DNA of 64,000 bases from Rhodopseudomonas palustris JSC-3b (GTDB lineage Bacteria; Pseudomonadota; Alphaproteobacteria; Rhizobiales; Xanthobacteraceae). A program made the position numbers and the translations under genes. Of this stretch, positions 1 to 7,261 are shown piece after piece. Numbering within the stretch: the first letter of the stretch is position 1; each line of letters starts with the position of its first letter. The notes beneath the pieces were generated by a model that ran no database searches, had not been told where the DNA came from, and worked only from the letters and a program-made list of their open reading frames with translations. Location: contig KI632513.1 of the NCBI GenBank assembly GCA_000504425.1, forward strand, positions 199,130-263,129. Reading direction: 5' to 3'.

Positions 1-36
1 GCAACGTGGGCTGTCGCCTTCGTTGCTTTGACGCAA

Positions 37-444
37 TCAGCGCTGATGGCCGAGGCCGATACCGAGCTTGAGCGCCTTCTGGCGCAGCGAGCCAACGGTG
101 CGGTTGGTCAGCCGGGCAATCTCGGCCACCGGAGTACGGGCCTTCGAGAACGCGCGAAGCTCCTTCACGTCCTCCTTGGTGTATTCGCGGCGGGTGATCT
201 TGCCCTTGGCGGCGGGCTTGGCAGCCTTGGTCTTCGCGGCCTTGGTCTTCGGGGCTTTCGCCTTCGCAGTCTTGGCCGTCACGGTCTTCGTCTTGGTCGC
301 CTTGGCCTTAACCGTCTTAGCCTTAGCCGTCTTGGCCTTAGCCGTCTTGGTCTTTGCGGTCTTCGCCTTGGCAGTCTTCGCTTTCGCGGTCTTCGCCTTG
401 GCGGTTTTCGCCTTCGCAGACTTGGCTGTGGTTGTTTTGGCCAC
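37..444 (-). CDS. Histone H1-like Lys/Ala-rich DNA-binding protein
   Basis: 135-aa, very basic protein. Residues about 2-80 are near-identical short units of the KTAKA/KAKTA type, like the tail of histone H1 and bacterial H1-like nucleoid proteins. From about residue 82 there is a compact folded part containing TKEDVKELRAF and a helix-turn-helix-like stretch (EIARLTNRTVGSLRQKA). The tail probably binds DNA without sequence specificity and the C-terminal part could add specificity; this is inference. The GTG start (442-444) is preferred because GGAG lies 7 nt upstream and the reading frame further upstream loses the tail composition. The repeats at DNA level are prone to slippage, so tail length may vary between strains. 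No operon partner is visible. Confidence 0.75.
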   Translation of the reverse strand: MAKTTTAKSAKAKTAKAKTAKAKTAKAKTAKTKTAKAKTAKAKTVKAKATKTKTVTAKTAKAKAPKTKAAKTKAAKPAAKGKITRREYTKEDVKELRAFSKARTPVAEIARLTNRTVGSLRQKALKLGIGLGHQR

Positions 445-768
445 TCGGGTGCTCCTATCAATAAAGCGCCCTTCTACTACAGCAATTTCTGATCGACAAC
501 GCAAAACAGGTAAGCGCTGTTGGTACAAACGAACTAATCAGCGCGATTGCGAGTACTACTACTAGCCAATCTGTCGAGGGCGTTGCTGCTAATCACGCCA
601 TGATTGCAGAGATGTGAGCGTCCCGCTCAGCGCAACGCTAAGATGCGAAAATGCATTATCGATTTGGAAAGGATGTCGGTCGTTTCTGAGAAAGAAAGCG
701 GCGCGACCGCACGCCGCACAAGTTCCGAAGGCGTTTTCAGAGCTCCGGAACGAAAAAACCCGGCGCGG
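445..768. other. Gene-free stretch
   Basis: 324 bases between the start of the histone-like gene and the stop of the next minus-strand gene. It holds the upstream region of the former and the terminator of the latter (751-779). Short open frames here have no ribosome binding site and no recognisable composition. Confidence 0.6.
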
Positions 769-779
769 TTAGCGCCGGG
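751..779 (-). terminator. Rho-independent terminator overlapping a stop codon
   Basis: Stem 759-766 (CCCGGCGC) pairs exactly with 772-779 (GCGCCGGG). On the minus strand it is followed by a run of six U. The TAA stop codon of the upstream gene (769-771) sits in the 5-nt loop, so one arm of the terminator is coding sequence. Confidence 0.85.
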
Positions 780-1089
780 TGAGCCTCGGATCACTACGCA
801 GCTCGGCGCGTGTCTTCGCTAAAACTGCGTCATAATACTCCTCACGCTGTCGCTTGAGCAGCAATTGCCGCTCGCGGAACGCGGCAACGCGGCGCGCGAT
901 CTCAGCTCGTTCGGAGATTTGTGGGTCGGCGGGCGCCGAATGCAGACCGGCAGGCGCAGCAGCCTTGTTGAGCGGCGGTGTCGCGGTCGGCCGCCCTTCG
1001 GGCTTGAGCTGCTTGGTGCCCGCGGTGCTGCTGCCGGCGAGTTCGACGCGCGGTCCACCCTGATCGCCGCTCTCTCTGTCCTGCAACAT
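769..1089 (-). CDS. Hypothetical protein, basic, helical C-terminus
   Basis: 106-aa protein that I do not recognise. Residues 1-50 are polar and Pro/Ala-rich, without predicted structure. Residues 56-106 are rich in Arg, Glu and Gln (ERAEIARRVAAFRERQLLL and on) and look like a long amphipathic helix or short coiled coil. No signal peptide or membrane segment is visible. The gene stands alone and ends in a strong terminator built around its own stop codon, which supports it being a real transcription unit. No function is proposed. Confidence 0.6.
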   Translation of the reverse strand: MLQDRESGDQGGPRVELAGSSTAGTKQLKPEGRPTATPPLNKAAAPAGLHSAPADPQISERAEIARRVAAFRERQLLLKRQREEYYDAVLAKTRAELRSDPRLTRR

Positions 1090-1677
1090 GCCTCATGCTC
1101 CTCTGATATTTCGAATCAATCTCGTCGAACGGTGGTCTGCGGGTCAATCAAAATGAAGGCAATCTGAAGGATCGGCGCGGTGCGGTGGATAAGTTGATGG
1201 CTGGCTAAGCGTCGCCGCCCGCTAGCTCAGCGCTGCGATGCGTTGTTCTGTCGCGGCGGCGAGCGTTGATCGTGACCGGCGCGCAAAGCTGCTGCGCAGC
1301 GGCTTGCAATCTTGATGCGCTTGGTTTTCATTGCCGCGACGGCAGCGTATGCGCGGTGATCGTGGTCGCCCAGCGAAATTTCGTCGGCAATGCTGATCAT
1401 CTGCGACGCTAGACGACCATCACCAGATACCCGACGTCTCGCGAGGCACCCTCGGAAGCCCTCGCGCCGGAACAAATCCAGGCAGAGACAATTGACTTGC
1501 TCAGTGTCCACAGGCGCAGGGTGTGATCAGCACGACGTAGTCAGTGTGGAGGTGGTAACAATCGTCGGTTGCGGATGTGGTCCGGTTCCCCCATTTTCTC
1601 CAGGCTGCTCGTGTCTCTCACGCGTTCTTTGGCGAAGGGCGGTGGTTTCGGCCCACCATGATTGCTGAGTAGGCGCT
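1090..1677. other. Mostly gene-free stretch
   Basis: 588 bases between the hypothetical gene at 769-1089 and the CHASE kinase. Apart from one weak minus-strand candidate (1227-1511) I see no convincing gene, terminator or repeat. A promoter for the kinase is likely within the last 150 bases but no clear boxes stand out. Confidence 0.5.
1227..1511 (-). CDS. Possible small hypothetical protein
   Basis: 94-codon open frame with a GTG start and no clear ribosome binding site. The middle part (MISIADEISLGDHDHRAYAA and a following KTKRIKIASRC) looks protein-like, but third-position base use is mixed and the ends are low in information. It could be a degraded gene or chance. I do not recognise the product. 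Confidence 0.3.
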   Translation of the reverse strand: MDTEQVNCLCLDLFRREGFRGCLARRRVSGDGRLASQMISIADEISLGDHDHRAYAAVAAMKTKRIKIASRCAAALRAGHDQRSPPRQNNASQR

Positions 1678-3330
1678 GTGGTTCGACTGGGCTTCATCAT
1701 CGGCTTGTTGGCGATCATCGGCGGGCTGCTGTCGGGATTGGCGGCGCACCGCGTCTATGATCAGGAGCTGGCCATCGATCGCATCGCATTGTCGCGGGCC
1801 ATCGATATTCACGCCAGCCTGGTGCAGGACCGGCTCACCGAGCGCGAATTGCTGGGCCGTGTCGCGTCGGGCCTGTTCCGTACGCCTTCGGTGCTGCGCG
1901 CCGACATGCTCGAGCCGCTGCGCAGTGCGATCTATGCCTTCAAGACCGATTTCGTCTCGGCCGGCTGGGTGCTGCGGCTGCGGCCCGATGAGATTGCCGA
2001 GGCTGAGCGCGTGCTGCGCAACGCCGGGTTTCCGAACGCGGCGATCCGCAACTATCAGGGGCCGCTGACCACGCCCGAAGATATGACATCGCCGCTCGAT
2101 GTGCTGATGGATGTCGAGCCGCGGATCGATAGCACCACCGAGCAGCTTGGCCGCAGCCTGACCGACCATCCGCAGCTTGGCCCGACCCTGGCGCGCGCGC
2201 TACGCGAACGCAGGCCGGTGGTGTCCGACCCATTCGAGCTGCGCCATCGCAATGGCGCGATCGGGCTGGTGCTGGCCGCTCCGGTGCAGCAAGCGGGCCG
2301 CGAGACCGCGATCGGCTTTGTGACGTTCAGCTATGAGCTGGCGCCGCTGATGTTGGCCAATGACGACAACGCATTATTCTCGGTGGCGCTGAAAGATCCG
2401 CGCGCGGCCGACCGCGAATTGGTCGCCGATGATCGCGGCGCGGTCAGCATGCGCGCGGCGCGCGCCGATACGCCGCCCGCGGTGGTAAGAACGGAACGGT
2501 TCGGCAGCCGCGACTGGATTTTGGCCTATTATCCCAAGACCAGTTCGGTGACCCGCGCGCAGAACAGCGCAGCGCTCACGGCGGCGATCGGCATCGTGCT
2601 GACCATGCTGATCTGCGGGCTGTTCGGCTACATCTCGTACAGCAATCTGCGGCTGCGCCGCGAAATCGAAGTGCGGATCGGCTTCGAGCGGCGGCTGACC
2701 GCGGTGATCGACGAACTCAATCATCGCGTCAAAAACATCCTGGCGGTGATTCAGTCGATCGTGACCCGCACTTTGCGCCATGGCTCGGATGTTGATGTCG
2801 GCCGCGAACTGCTGATCGGCCGCATTCATGCGATGTCGAATGTGGTGTCGCTGCTCACCGACAGCCAATGGCAGGGGGTGAAGCTCAAGGGGCTGCTGGA
2901 TTCACGCGCCGTACCCCATGCCGCGCGGATCGCGGTCAATGGTCCGGACATCATGGTCAGCGCCCGTGCCGCGCAAAGCTTGGCTTTGCTGTTCTTCGAA
3001 CTGGCGTCTCATGCCGATAGCGCGCCGCAGGCCAGCCAGCCGCCGAATGTGGTCGCCCAGTGGACGGTTACCGGCAGCGGCGACGACGCCCTGTTCCATT
3101 TCCGATGGGAAGAATTCAACAGCACCGCGGCGACGCGCCGCGAGGACAGCGAATTCGGCGTGATCCTGCTCGACCGCGTGGTGCCCGAGGCGCTCGGTGG
3201 TCAGGCCAAGCGCTATTTCACCGATGTCAGCTATGTCTATGAAATCACCGCGCCGCTGGCGACGGTGGTCGATCAGGGCGAACGCGAGCGCACCGGACGG
3301 ATCGCCGCGCCAGTCAAGCCTCGGCCCTGA
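1678..3330 (+). CDS. CHASE-domain HWE-type sensor histidine kinase, ATPase region degenerate
   Basis: 550-aa membrane sensor. A membrane segment near residues 5-25 is followed by a periplasmic CHASE-type domain to about residue 295, a second membrane segment (about 299-322), and a dimerisation/phosphoacceptor region with the H-box ELNHRVKNILAV (His349), typical of HWE/HisKA_2 kinases. The following catalytic domain keeps the fold outline but its N-box reads ELASHADS, where active members have ELATNA with an essential Asn, and the glycine-rich lid is reduced to EFG. It may therefore be a weak kinase, a phosphatase or a pseudokinase. The start is GTG at 1678; no in-frame ATG is close. No response regulator lies next to it. 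Confidence 0.8.
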   Translation: MVRLGFIIGLLAIIGGLLSGLAAHRVYDQELAIDRIALSRAIDIHASLVQDRLTERELLGRVASGLFRTPSVLRADMLEPLRSAIYAFKTDFVSAGWVLRLRPDEIAEAERVLRNAGFPNAAIRNYQGPLTTPEDMTSPLDVLMDVEPRIDSTTEQLGRSLTDHPQLGPTLARALRERRPVVSDPFELRHRNGAIGLVLAAPVQQAGRETAIGFVTFSYELAPLMLANDDNALFSVALKDPRAADRELVADDRGAVSMRAARADTPPAVVRTERFGSRDWILAYYPKTSSVTRAQNSAALTAAIGIVLTMLICGLFGYISYSNLRLRREIEVRIGFERRLTAVIDELNHRVKNILAVIQSIVTRTLRHGSDVDVGRELLIGRIHAMSNVVSLLTDSQWQGVKLKGLLDSRAVPHAARIAVNGPDIMVSARAAQSLALLFFELASHADSAPQASQPPNVVAQWTVTGSGDDALFHFRWEEFNSTAATRREDSEFGVILLDRVVPEALGGQAKRYFTDVSYVYEITAPLATVVDQGERERTGRIAAPVKPRP

Positions 3331-3397
3331 AGCTGGCCGCCCGCCGCTGCTGAACGATTGAGATCGATAGATGGTACCAACGGCTCCTACCATTGAC

Positions 3398-3539
3398 TCG
3401 TCATGCCCGCGCTTGTTGTTTAGCCCGGGGACATGTCGGACACCTGTTCGGGGACATCACTGACACTTTCGTCATGCCCGCGCTTGTTGTTTAGCCCGGG
3501 GACATGTCGGACACCTGTTCGGGGACATCACTGACACTT
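3398..3539. repeat. 71-bp tandem duplication of IS end plus flank
   Basis: Bases 3398-3468 and 3469-3539 are identical head-to-tail copies. Each has 19 bp of the original target repeat (ending CTTGT) followed by 52 bp of the IS terminus (from TGTTTAGCCCGGGGACAT). The inner copy belongs to the intact IS element; the outer copy is an orphan IS end. Confidence 0.95.
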
Positions 3540-4750
3540 TTGGGCGTGGTCAAGTCGATCGTTGCAACTGGCCACGATCCGAAGAAGATTCCATAGCGAC
3601 CGTCCTGGTCGAGCGGCCGCACGGCGAGAAGTTCGCCGCGCAAGGCGCGTGGCACGTTCCACAGACGGCCTTTGAAGCTGATGTAGTCCTTGGTCAACGG
3701 GACGCGCCGTACGGTCTCGTCGCTGTCGTAGTGGACCTCCGGCAAGCGATCGGGCATCGCGCGTGGGCTTGGCCGGTAGCGGCTGGCGGGCACATCCATG
3801 CCGAGCGCTTGATGCGGGCGCTGTTGATTGTAGACGGCGCGCCAGAGGTCGAGGGCGCGCTGCAGATCGGCCAGATCGCGATAGCGGCGCAGCGCGAGCA
3901 CCTCGGCCTTCAATGTCCGGTGGAAGCGTTCATTCTTGCCGCGGCCCTGCGGGTGATAGGGCCGCGAATGAATCACGCCGATGCCGAGCTTGAGCAGCCA
4001 GACCTTGAGCCGGGTCCAGCGTGCCTCGCCGTCGCCCCAGGGGGAGCCGTTATCGACGAAGAACGCTTCCGGCAGCCCGTAGCGGCGGAAGGTGCGCGTC
4101 AATTGTTGCTGCACCGTCAGGCCTTTTTGATCGCCGCAGGCCAGGACGCCAAGCGCGTAGCGCGAATGATCGTCGATGATGGTGAGCGGGTGGCAGACCG
4201 TGTCGAGGCCGACGTCGATGCGGCCCTTGAAGTCCATCTGCCACAGCTCGTTGGGGGCGTCCCGTTCAAACCGACGGAACGGATGCGCCGTCGTCTCCGG
4301 CGGCCCGATCCGGCCGTGCCGGCACAGGATCGCATGGGCGGTGGAGGCGGCCGGCACCACCGTGCTGGTGCGCGCAAGATAACTGACGATCTTGCGCGCG
4401 CCCCATGCCGGATGGGCGTCACGCACCTTGAGCACCGCGCTCTCGGTCGCTTCGACGCTGCGGCACGGGCTGGTCAGCGGGCGCCGCGACCGGTCGGCCA
4501 GCTTGTCATCGCCCGCTTGCCAGCGCGCCAGCCACCTGTAGCCGGTGTCGGGACTGATCCCGAACCGTCGGCACAACTCCCGCCGGTTGACCCCATCTTG
4601 GGCCGCCAGCCGCACAAACTCTCGCCGCTCGTCCATAACTGACACCTCGCGAAACGGCATGGAACGCCTCCCCAAAAAGAGCCATTCCAGCCATTGTGAT
4701 GTGTCCGCTATGTCCCCGAACACCCGTCAGGGATGTCCCCGGGCCAAACA
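3488..4750 (-). mobile_element. IS481-family insertion sequence, 1263 bp
   Basis: The element has imperfect terminal inverted repeats of about 50 bp. The left end begins TGTTTAGCCCGGGGACAT and the right end, read on the minus strand, begins TGTTTGGCCCGGGGACAT; both contain a second block GTTCGGGGACAT. It is flanked by 5-bp target duplications CTTGT at 3483-3487 and 4751-4755. Removing the IS and one CTTGT restores a continuous copy of the MITE-like repeat also found at about 10.5 kb. It carries one intact transposase gene on the minus strand, so it may still be active. Confidence 0.93.
3491..4660 (-). CDS. IS481-family DDE transposase
   Basis: 389-aa integrase-fold transposase. The N-terminus has a helix-turn-helix (NRRELCRRFGISPDTGYRWL, about residues 21-40), followed by the rve catalytic core with the DDE triad in WQMDFKG, FVDNGSPWG and GKNERFHRTL. 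The C-terminus contains the AVYNQQRPHQALG motif usual in this family. Start ATG at 4660 was chosen because GGAGG lies 6 nt upstream and MPFREVS is a familiar beginning for this group. The TAA stop (3491-3493) lies inside the left terminal inverted repeat, 3 bp from the IS end. No frameshift is seen. Confidence 0.95.
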   Translation of the reverse strand: MPFREVSVMDERREFVRLAAQDGVNRRELCRRFGISPDTGYRWLARWQAGDDKLADRSRRPLTSPCRSVEATESAVLKVRDAHPAWGARKIVSYLARTSTVVPAASTAHAILCRHGRIGPPETTAHPFRRFERDAPNELWQMDFKGRIDVGLDTVCHPLTIIDDHSRYALGVLACGDQKGLTVQQQLTRTFRRYGLPEAFFVDNGSPWGDGEARWTRLKVWLLKLGIGVIHSRPYHPQGRGKNERFHRTLKAEVLALRRYRDLADLQRALDLWRAVYNQQRPHQALGMDVPASRYRPSPRAMPDRLPEVHYDSDETVRRVPLTKDYISFKGRLWNVPRALRGELLAVRPLDQDGRYGIFFGSWPVATIDLTTPKSVSDVPEQVSDMSPG

Positions 4751-4864
4751 CTTGTCGCGGGCATCCACGTCTTGAAAGCGCTGCAAGATCAAAGACGTGG
4801 ATGGCCGGGACGGAGCCCGGCCATGACATGCGGATGGGTTGGTATCAATTTCCGTTGGTATGAG
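4751..4864. repeat. MITE-like repeat, copy 1 (right half; left half at 3371-3416)
   Basis: This is the right part of an intergenic repeat interrupted by the IS481 element. It contains a hairpin core (CACGTCTTG...AGACGTGG and GGCCGGGACGGAGCCCGGCC) and ends in CCGTTGGTATGA, which is roughly the inverse of GGTACCAACGG at the left edge (3372-3383). Similar copies occur at about 10.5 kb and 57.1 kb. The bases from 4865 to 5050 hold no gene that I can support. Confidence 0.8.
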
Positions 4865-5050
4865 TGCAGGCGGCCGCGGCTGCGCTTGCTGCTCGCTTGG
4901 AAGGATGATGTGGCTGCTGGCGCCGCGCTGGCAGTCACGCCTTTGCTCTTGAGCTGCGTCACCGCTGCTCAAGAGTCCACTTTCCATCCGATTATTCGCA
5001 AACCCGGCATTGGCGGCCGGGGCCTATCGCCTCACAGCGCGGCAGCTTGA

Positions 5051-5599
5051 TTAGCTGCCGCTGCTGCCGATCACCGCACGAACGGTGTCATCGGGGCCAA
5101 AATCCTCAGCGCCCTCGACATAAAGCATGGCGCTGAGTTTCGAGCGGGCGCGGTTGACGCGGCTCTTGATGGTGCCGACCGCGCAGCCGCAGATTGCCGC
5201 GGCATCTTCGTAGGAGAAGCCGGAGGCGCCGACCAGGATCAGCGCTTCGCGTTGATCCTGCGGCAGCTTTTCCAGTGCGGCGCGGAATTCTTCGAATTCC
5301 AGATGCGCGTTCTGGCCCGGCTGCGATTTCAGCGTTTTGGCATAGCTGCCTTCGGCATCCTCCACCTCGCGCCGCCGTTTGCGGTAGTCGGACCGAAACA
5401 GGTTGCGCAGGATCGTGAACAGCCAGGCCGGCAGATTGGAGCCAGGCTGGAACGAGTCGATATTGGCAAGCGCGCGCAGCAACGTTTCCTGAACCAGATC
5501 ATCCGCCCGGTCGGCGTTACCGCTCAGCGAGATGGCGAAGGCGCGCAGACTGGGCACCGCCGCCAGAATGTCATCACGGAGCGCGTTGGTGAGAGGCAT
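5051..5599 (-). CDS. ecfG: EcfG-type ECF sigma factor of the general stress response
   Basis: 182-aa sigma factor. Sigma-2 region about residues 10-80 (DDLVQETLLRALANIDSF, WLFTILRNLFRSDYRKRRRE) and sigma-4 region about 115-170 (LPQDQREALILVGASGFSYE, then CGCAVGTIKSRVNRARSKL) match the EcfG/ECF15 group. It directs RNA polymerase to GGAAC-N16/17-CGTT promoters and is held inactive by NepR until PhyR is phosphorylated (established in related alphaproteobacteria). It overlaps nepR by one base in TAATG, so translation is probably coupled. The TAATG overlap and an upstream GGGAGG fix the start. Confidence 0.95.
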   Translation of the reverse strand: MPLTNALRDDILAAVPSLRAFAISLSGNADRADDLVQETLLRALANIDSFQPGSNLPAWLFTILRNLFRSDYRKRRREVEDAEGSYAKTLKSQPGQNAHLEFEEFRAALEKLPQDQREALILVGASGFSYEDAAAICGCAVGTIKSRVNRARSKLSAMLYVEGAEDFGPDDTVRAVIGSSGS

Positions 5600-5808
5600 T
5601 AGTCCCTCCCTTCGATGTGGCCCGAGGTCGGCGTTTCGCCGGGAACGTCCAGTTTGCGAATCAGTTCCGCAAAACGATCGGGCACCCCCTGACGCACCAC
5701 GTCATCATACATGGCGCGCAGCTGGTGCCCGATGCGGGCTTGAATTTCCGGGTTCAGTCCGCCTTGCTTCGCCGGTGCCGGCGCTTTCTGAGCCTTGAAA
5801 TCTTTCAT
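5599..5808 (-). CDS. nepR: Anti-sigma factor NepR
   Basis: 69-aa protein with the conserved NepR core: LNPEIQARIGHQLRAMYDD (about residues 18-36) and VPDRFAELIRKLD (about 42-54). NepR binds EcfG and keeps it off core polymerase; phosphorylated PhyR titrates NepR away. The position immediately upstream of ecfG and divergent from phyR is the standard gene order. The flanking N- and C-terminal tails are short and disordered-looking, as in the family. Confidence 0.95.
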   Translation of the reverse strand: MKDFKAQKAPAPAKQGGLNPEIQARIGHQLRAMYDDVVRQGVPDRFAELIRKLDVPGETPTSGHIEGRD

Positions 5809-5904
5809 GACAGGTCCATGTCTTTCCCCTGAAGGTGATTATCCTGGCGTCGGCGCTGAATTTTGCAGTTTTTACAAGCCGTTGCCGCTTCGCCTCGGGG
5901 TGCT

Positions 5905-5929
5905 AATGCGGAGCGGGCGATAAAGTTCC
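5905..5929 (-). promoter_or_regulatory. EcfG-type promoter for nepR-ecfG (one mismatch)
   Basis: On the minus strand GGAAC (5929-5925), 16-bp spacer, then CATT (5908-5905), one base from the EcfG consensus GGAAC-N16/17-CGTT. It would start transcription about 90 nt upstream of nepR and make the operon self-activating. Confidence 0.7.
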
Positions 5930-5937
5930 AAAGCCTG

Positions 5938-5962
5938 GGAACTTTTCGGAGCTTCAAGCGTA
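5938..5962 (+). promoter_or_regulatory. EcfG-type promoter for phyR (one mismatch)
   Basis: GGAAC (5938-5942), 16-bp spacer, then CGTA (5959-5962), one base from the EcfG consensus. It points toward phyR (start 6021). Its -35 box lies only 8 bp from the -35 box of the opposite nepR promoter, so the two face away from each other back to back. Confidence 0.7.
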
Positions 5963-6020
5963 AATAAGTTCGCTGAGAGCCGTTGCGATCCTGACGGCTT
6001 CAAAACCGCATGGAGTGGGG

Positions 6021-6827
6021 ATGTCCCGATCACAGCTTGTTGCTGAACACTTGCCTTTGCTGCGCCGCTATGCCCGGGCCCTGACCGGCAGTCAGGCGTC
6101 GGGGGACGCCTATGTCGCAGCGATGCTCGAGGCACTGCTGCAGGATCCGACGCTGCTGGATGAGCAGCACGGACCGCGCGTCGGCTTGTTCCGGCTGTTC
6201 ACCCAGATCTGGAATTCGGTGTCGCTGAACGATGATACCGACGTGGTGACGCTGACCATGCCGCCTGAGCGGCGGCTGTCCAACCTCACGCCGCTGCCGC
6301 GCCAGGTCTTTTTGCTGTTGTCGCTGGAGGGTTTTTCCGAGGAGGAAGTCTCCTTCATCCTCAAGCTGGAGGTCGAGGAAGTCCGCCGTCTGGCCGAGGA
6401 GGCCGGCCGTGAGATGGCCGCCGAGATCGCGACCGACGTGCTGATCATCGAGGACGAGACCTTCATCGCCATGGACCTGGAGAGCCTGGTCAAAAATCTC
6501 GGTCACAGCGTCATTGGCGTTGCCCGTACTCACGCCGACGCGCTGGCGCTGGCGAAGAACCGTCGCCCCGGCCTGATCCTGGCCGATATTCAGCTTGCTG
6601 ATGGTAGCTCCGGGCTGGAAGCGGTGAACGATTTGTTAAAGAGCTTCGAGGTGCCGGTGGTATTTATTACCGCTTACCCCGAGCGCTTTCTCACCGGCGA
6701 GCGGCCGGAGCCGGCGTTCCTGATCTCAAAACCGTTCCAGCCGGCGATGGTGTCGGCGGTGGCCAGCCAAGCGCTGTTCTTCCAGCGCAATTCGCGCAAT
6801 CGCACCGCGCGCGCCGCGGCGTCCTGA
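6021..6827 (+). CDS. phyR: Anti-anti-sigma response regulator PhyR
   Basis: 268-aa protein with an N-terminal sigma-like domain (about residues 5-135, with a degenerate sigma-2 part and sigma-4 part around LPRQVFLLLSLEGFSEEEV) and a C-terminal receiver domain (about 138-255). Receiver residues are intact: acidic pocket E144/D145, phosphoacceptor D189 (LILADIQ), and the Lys in LISKPF. Once phosphorylated the sigma-like domain binds NepR and frees EcfG. ATG 6021 is preferred over the upstream GTG at 6015 because GGAG (6012-6015) is correctly spaced for it. It is transcribed divergently from nepR-ecfG. No sensor kinase gene is adjacent. Confidence 0.95.
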   Translation: MSRSQLVAEHLPLLRRYARALTGSQASGDAYVAAMLEALLQDPTLLDEQHGPRVGLFRLFTQIWNSVSLNDDTDVVTLTMPPERRLSNLTPLPRQVFLLLSLEGFSEEEVSFILKLEVEEVRRLAEEAGREMAAEIATDVLIIEDETFIAMDLESLVKNLGHSVIGVARTHADALALAKNRRPGLILADIQLADGSSGLEAVNDLLKSFEVPVVFITAYPERFLTGERPEPAFLISKPFQPAMVSAVASQALFFQRNSRNRTARAAAS

Positions 6828-6859
6828 TCGGGCTTAGCTTGCCGCAGCTTGGATTTGAT

Positions 6860-6889
6860 AATCGGCGCTACGGCGCCGATTAGCTTTTT
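6860..6889 (+). terminator. Rho-independent terminator of phyR
   Basis: Stem ATCGGCGC (6861-6868) with GCGCCGAT (6873-6880), short loop, then AGCTTTTT. It lies 33 bases after the phyR stop. Confidence 0.8.
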
Positions 6890-7194
6890 GGGCCGATCTT
6901 TTGCGTGCTCGATTATCTGGCGCAGGTCGGTCTTGGCTACGAGTCTTGGCCACTCGCTGCGTTGCAGCAACGCCCCCGCTGACGACCCACCAATCCGCAG
7001 TACCGACTATCCGCAGGCCCATCAAAAGAGTTTGGGGCGCGGCCGGCATCACCACAGCCGCGCCCCATTCGATCGCCGGTCTCAGGGGGCAGGGGGGACG
7101 ACCGGCTGCAACAAAGACGCGCGAACGCTCGAAACGTTCCTTACCATTTGGTTGAAGTTGAACACACGAGCGAGTGATTAGCACTTTTTTTGCC

Positions 7195-7220
7195 GGAACC
7201 ACCCGACCGATCGGCACGTT
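7195..7220 (+). promoter_or_regulatory. EcfG-type promoter, exact consensus (N17)
   Basis: GGAAC (7195-7199), 17-bp spacer, CGTT (7217-7220). It lies 41 bases upstream of the start codon of the small secreted-protein gene at 7262. Confidence 0.88.
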
Positions 7221-7261
7221 GCTTCGACACATCAATATGTGAGGCGTTCGAGGCGACGGCC

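Larger units (their letters stand above)
6828..7261. other. Gene-free stretch after phyR
   Basis: 434 bases holding the phyR terminator (6860-6889), a minus-strand near-match to the EcfG consensus at 7116-7140 (GGAAC-N16-CGTC) with no supported gene downstream of it, and the exact EcfG promoter of the next gene (7195-7220). Open frames here lack ribosome binding sites. Confidence 0.6.

Noticed and set aside
4733-5050. A 105-aa gene next to the IS element
   Set aside because: It begins within the IS end and runs through the MITE-like repeat; no ribosome binding site or family resemblance.
7116-7140. EcfG promoter on the minus strand (GGAAC-N16-CGTC)
   Set aside because: The -10 box has one mismatch and there is no supported gene downstream on that strand before the phyR terminator.
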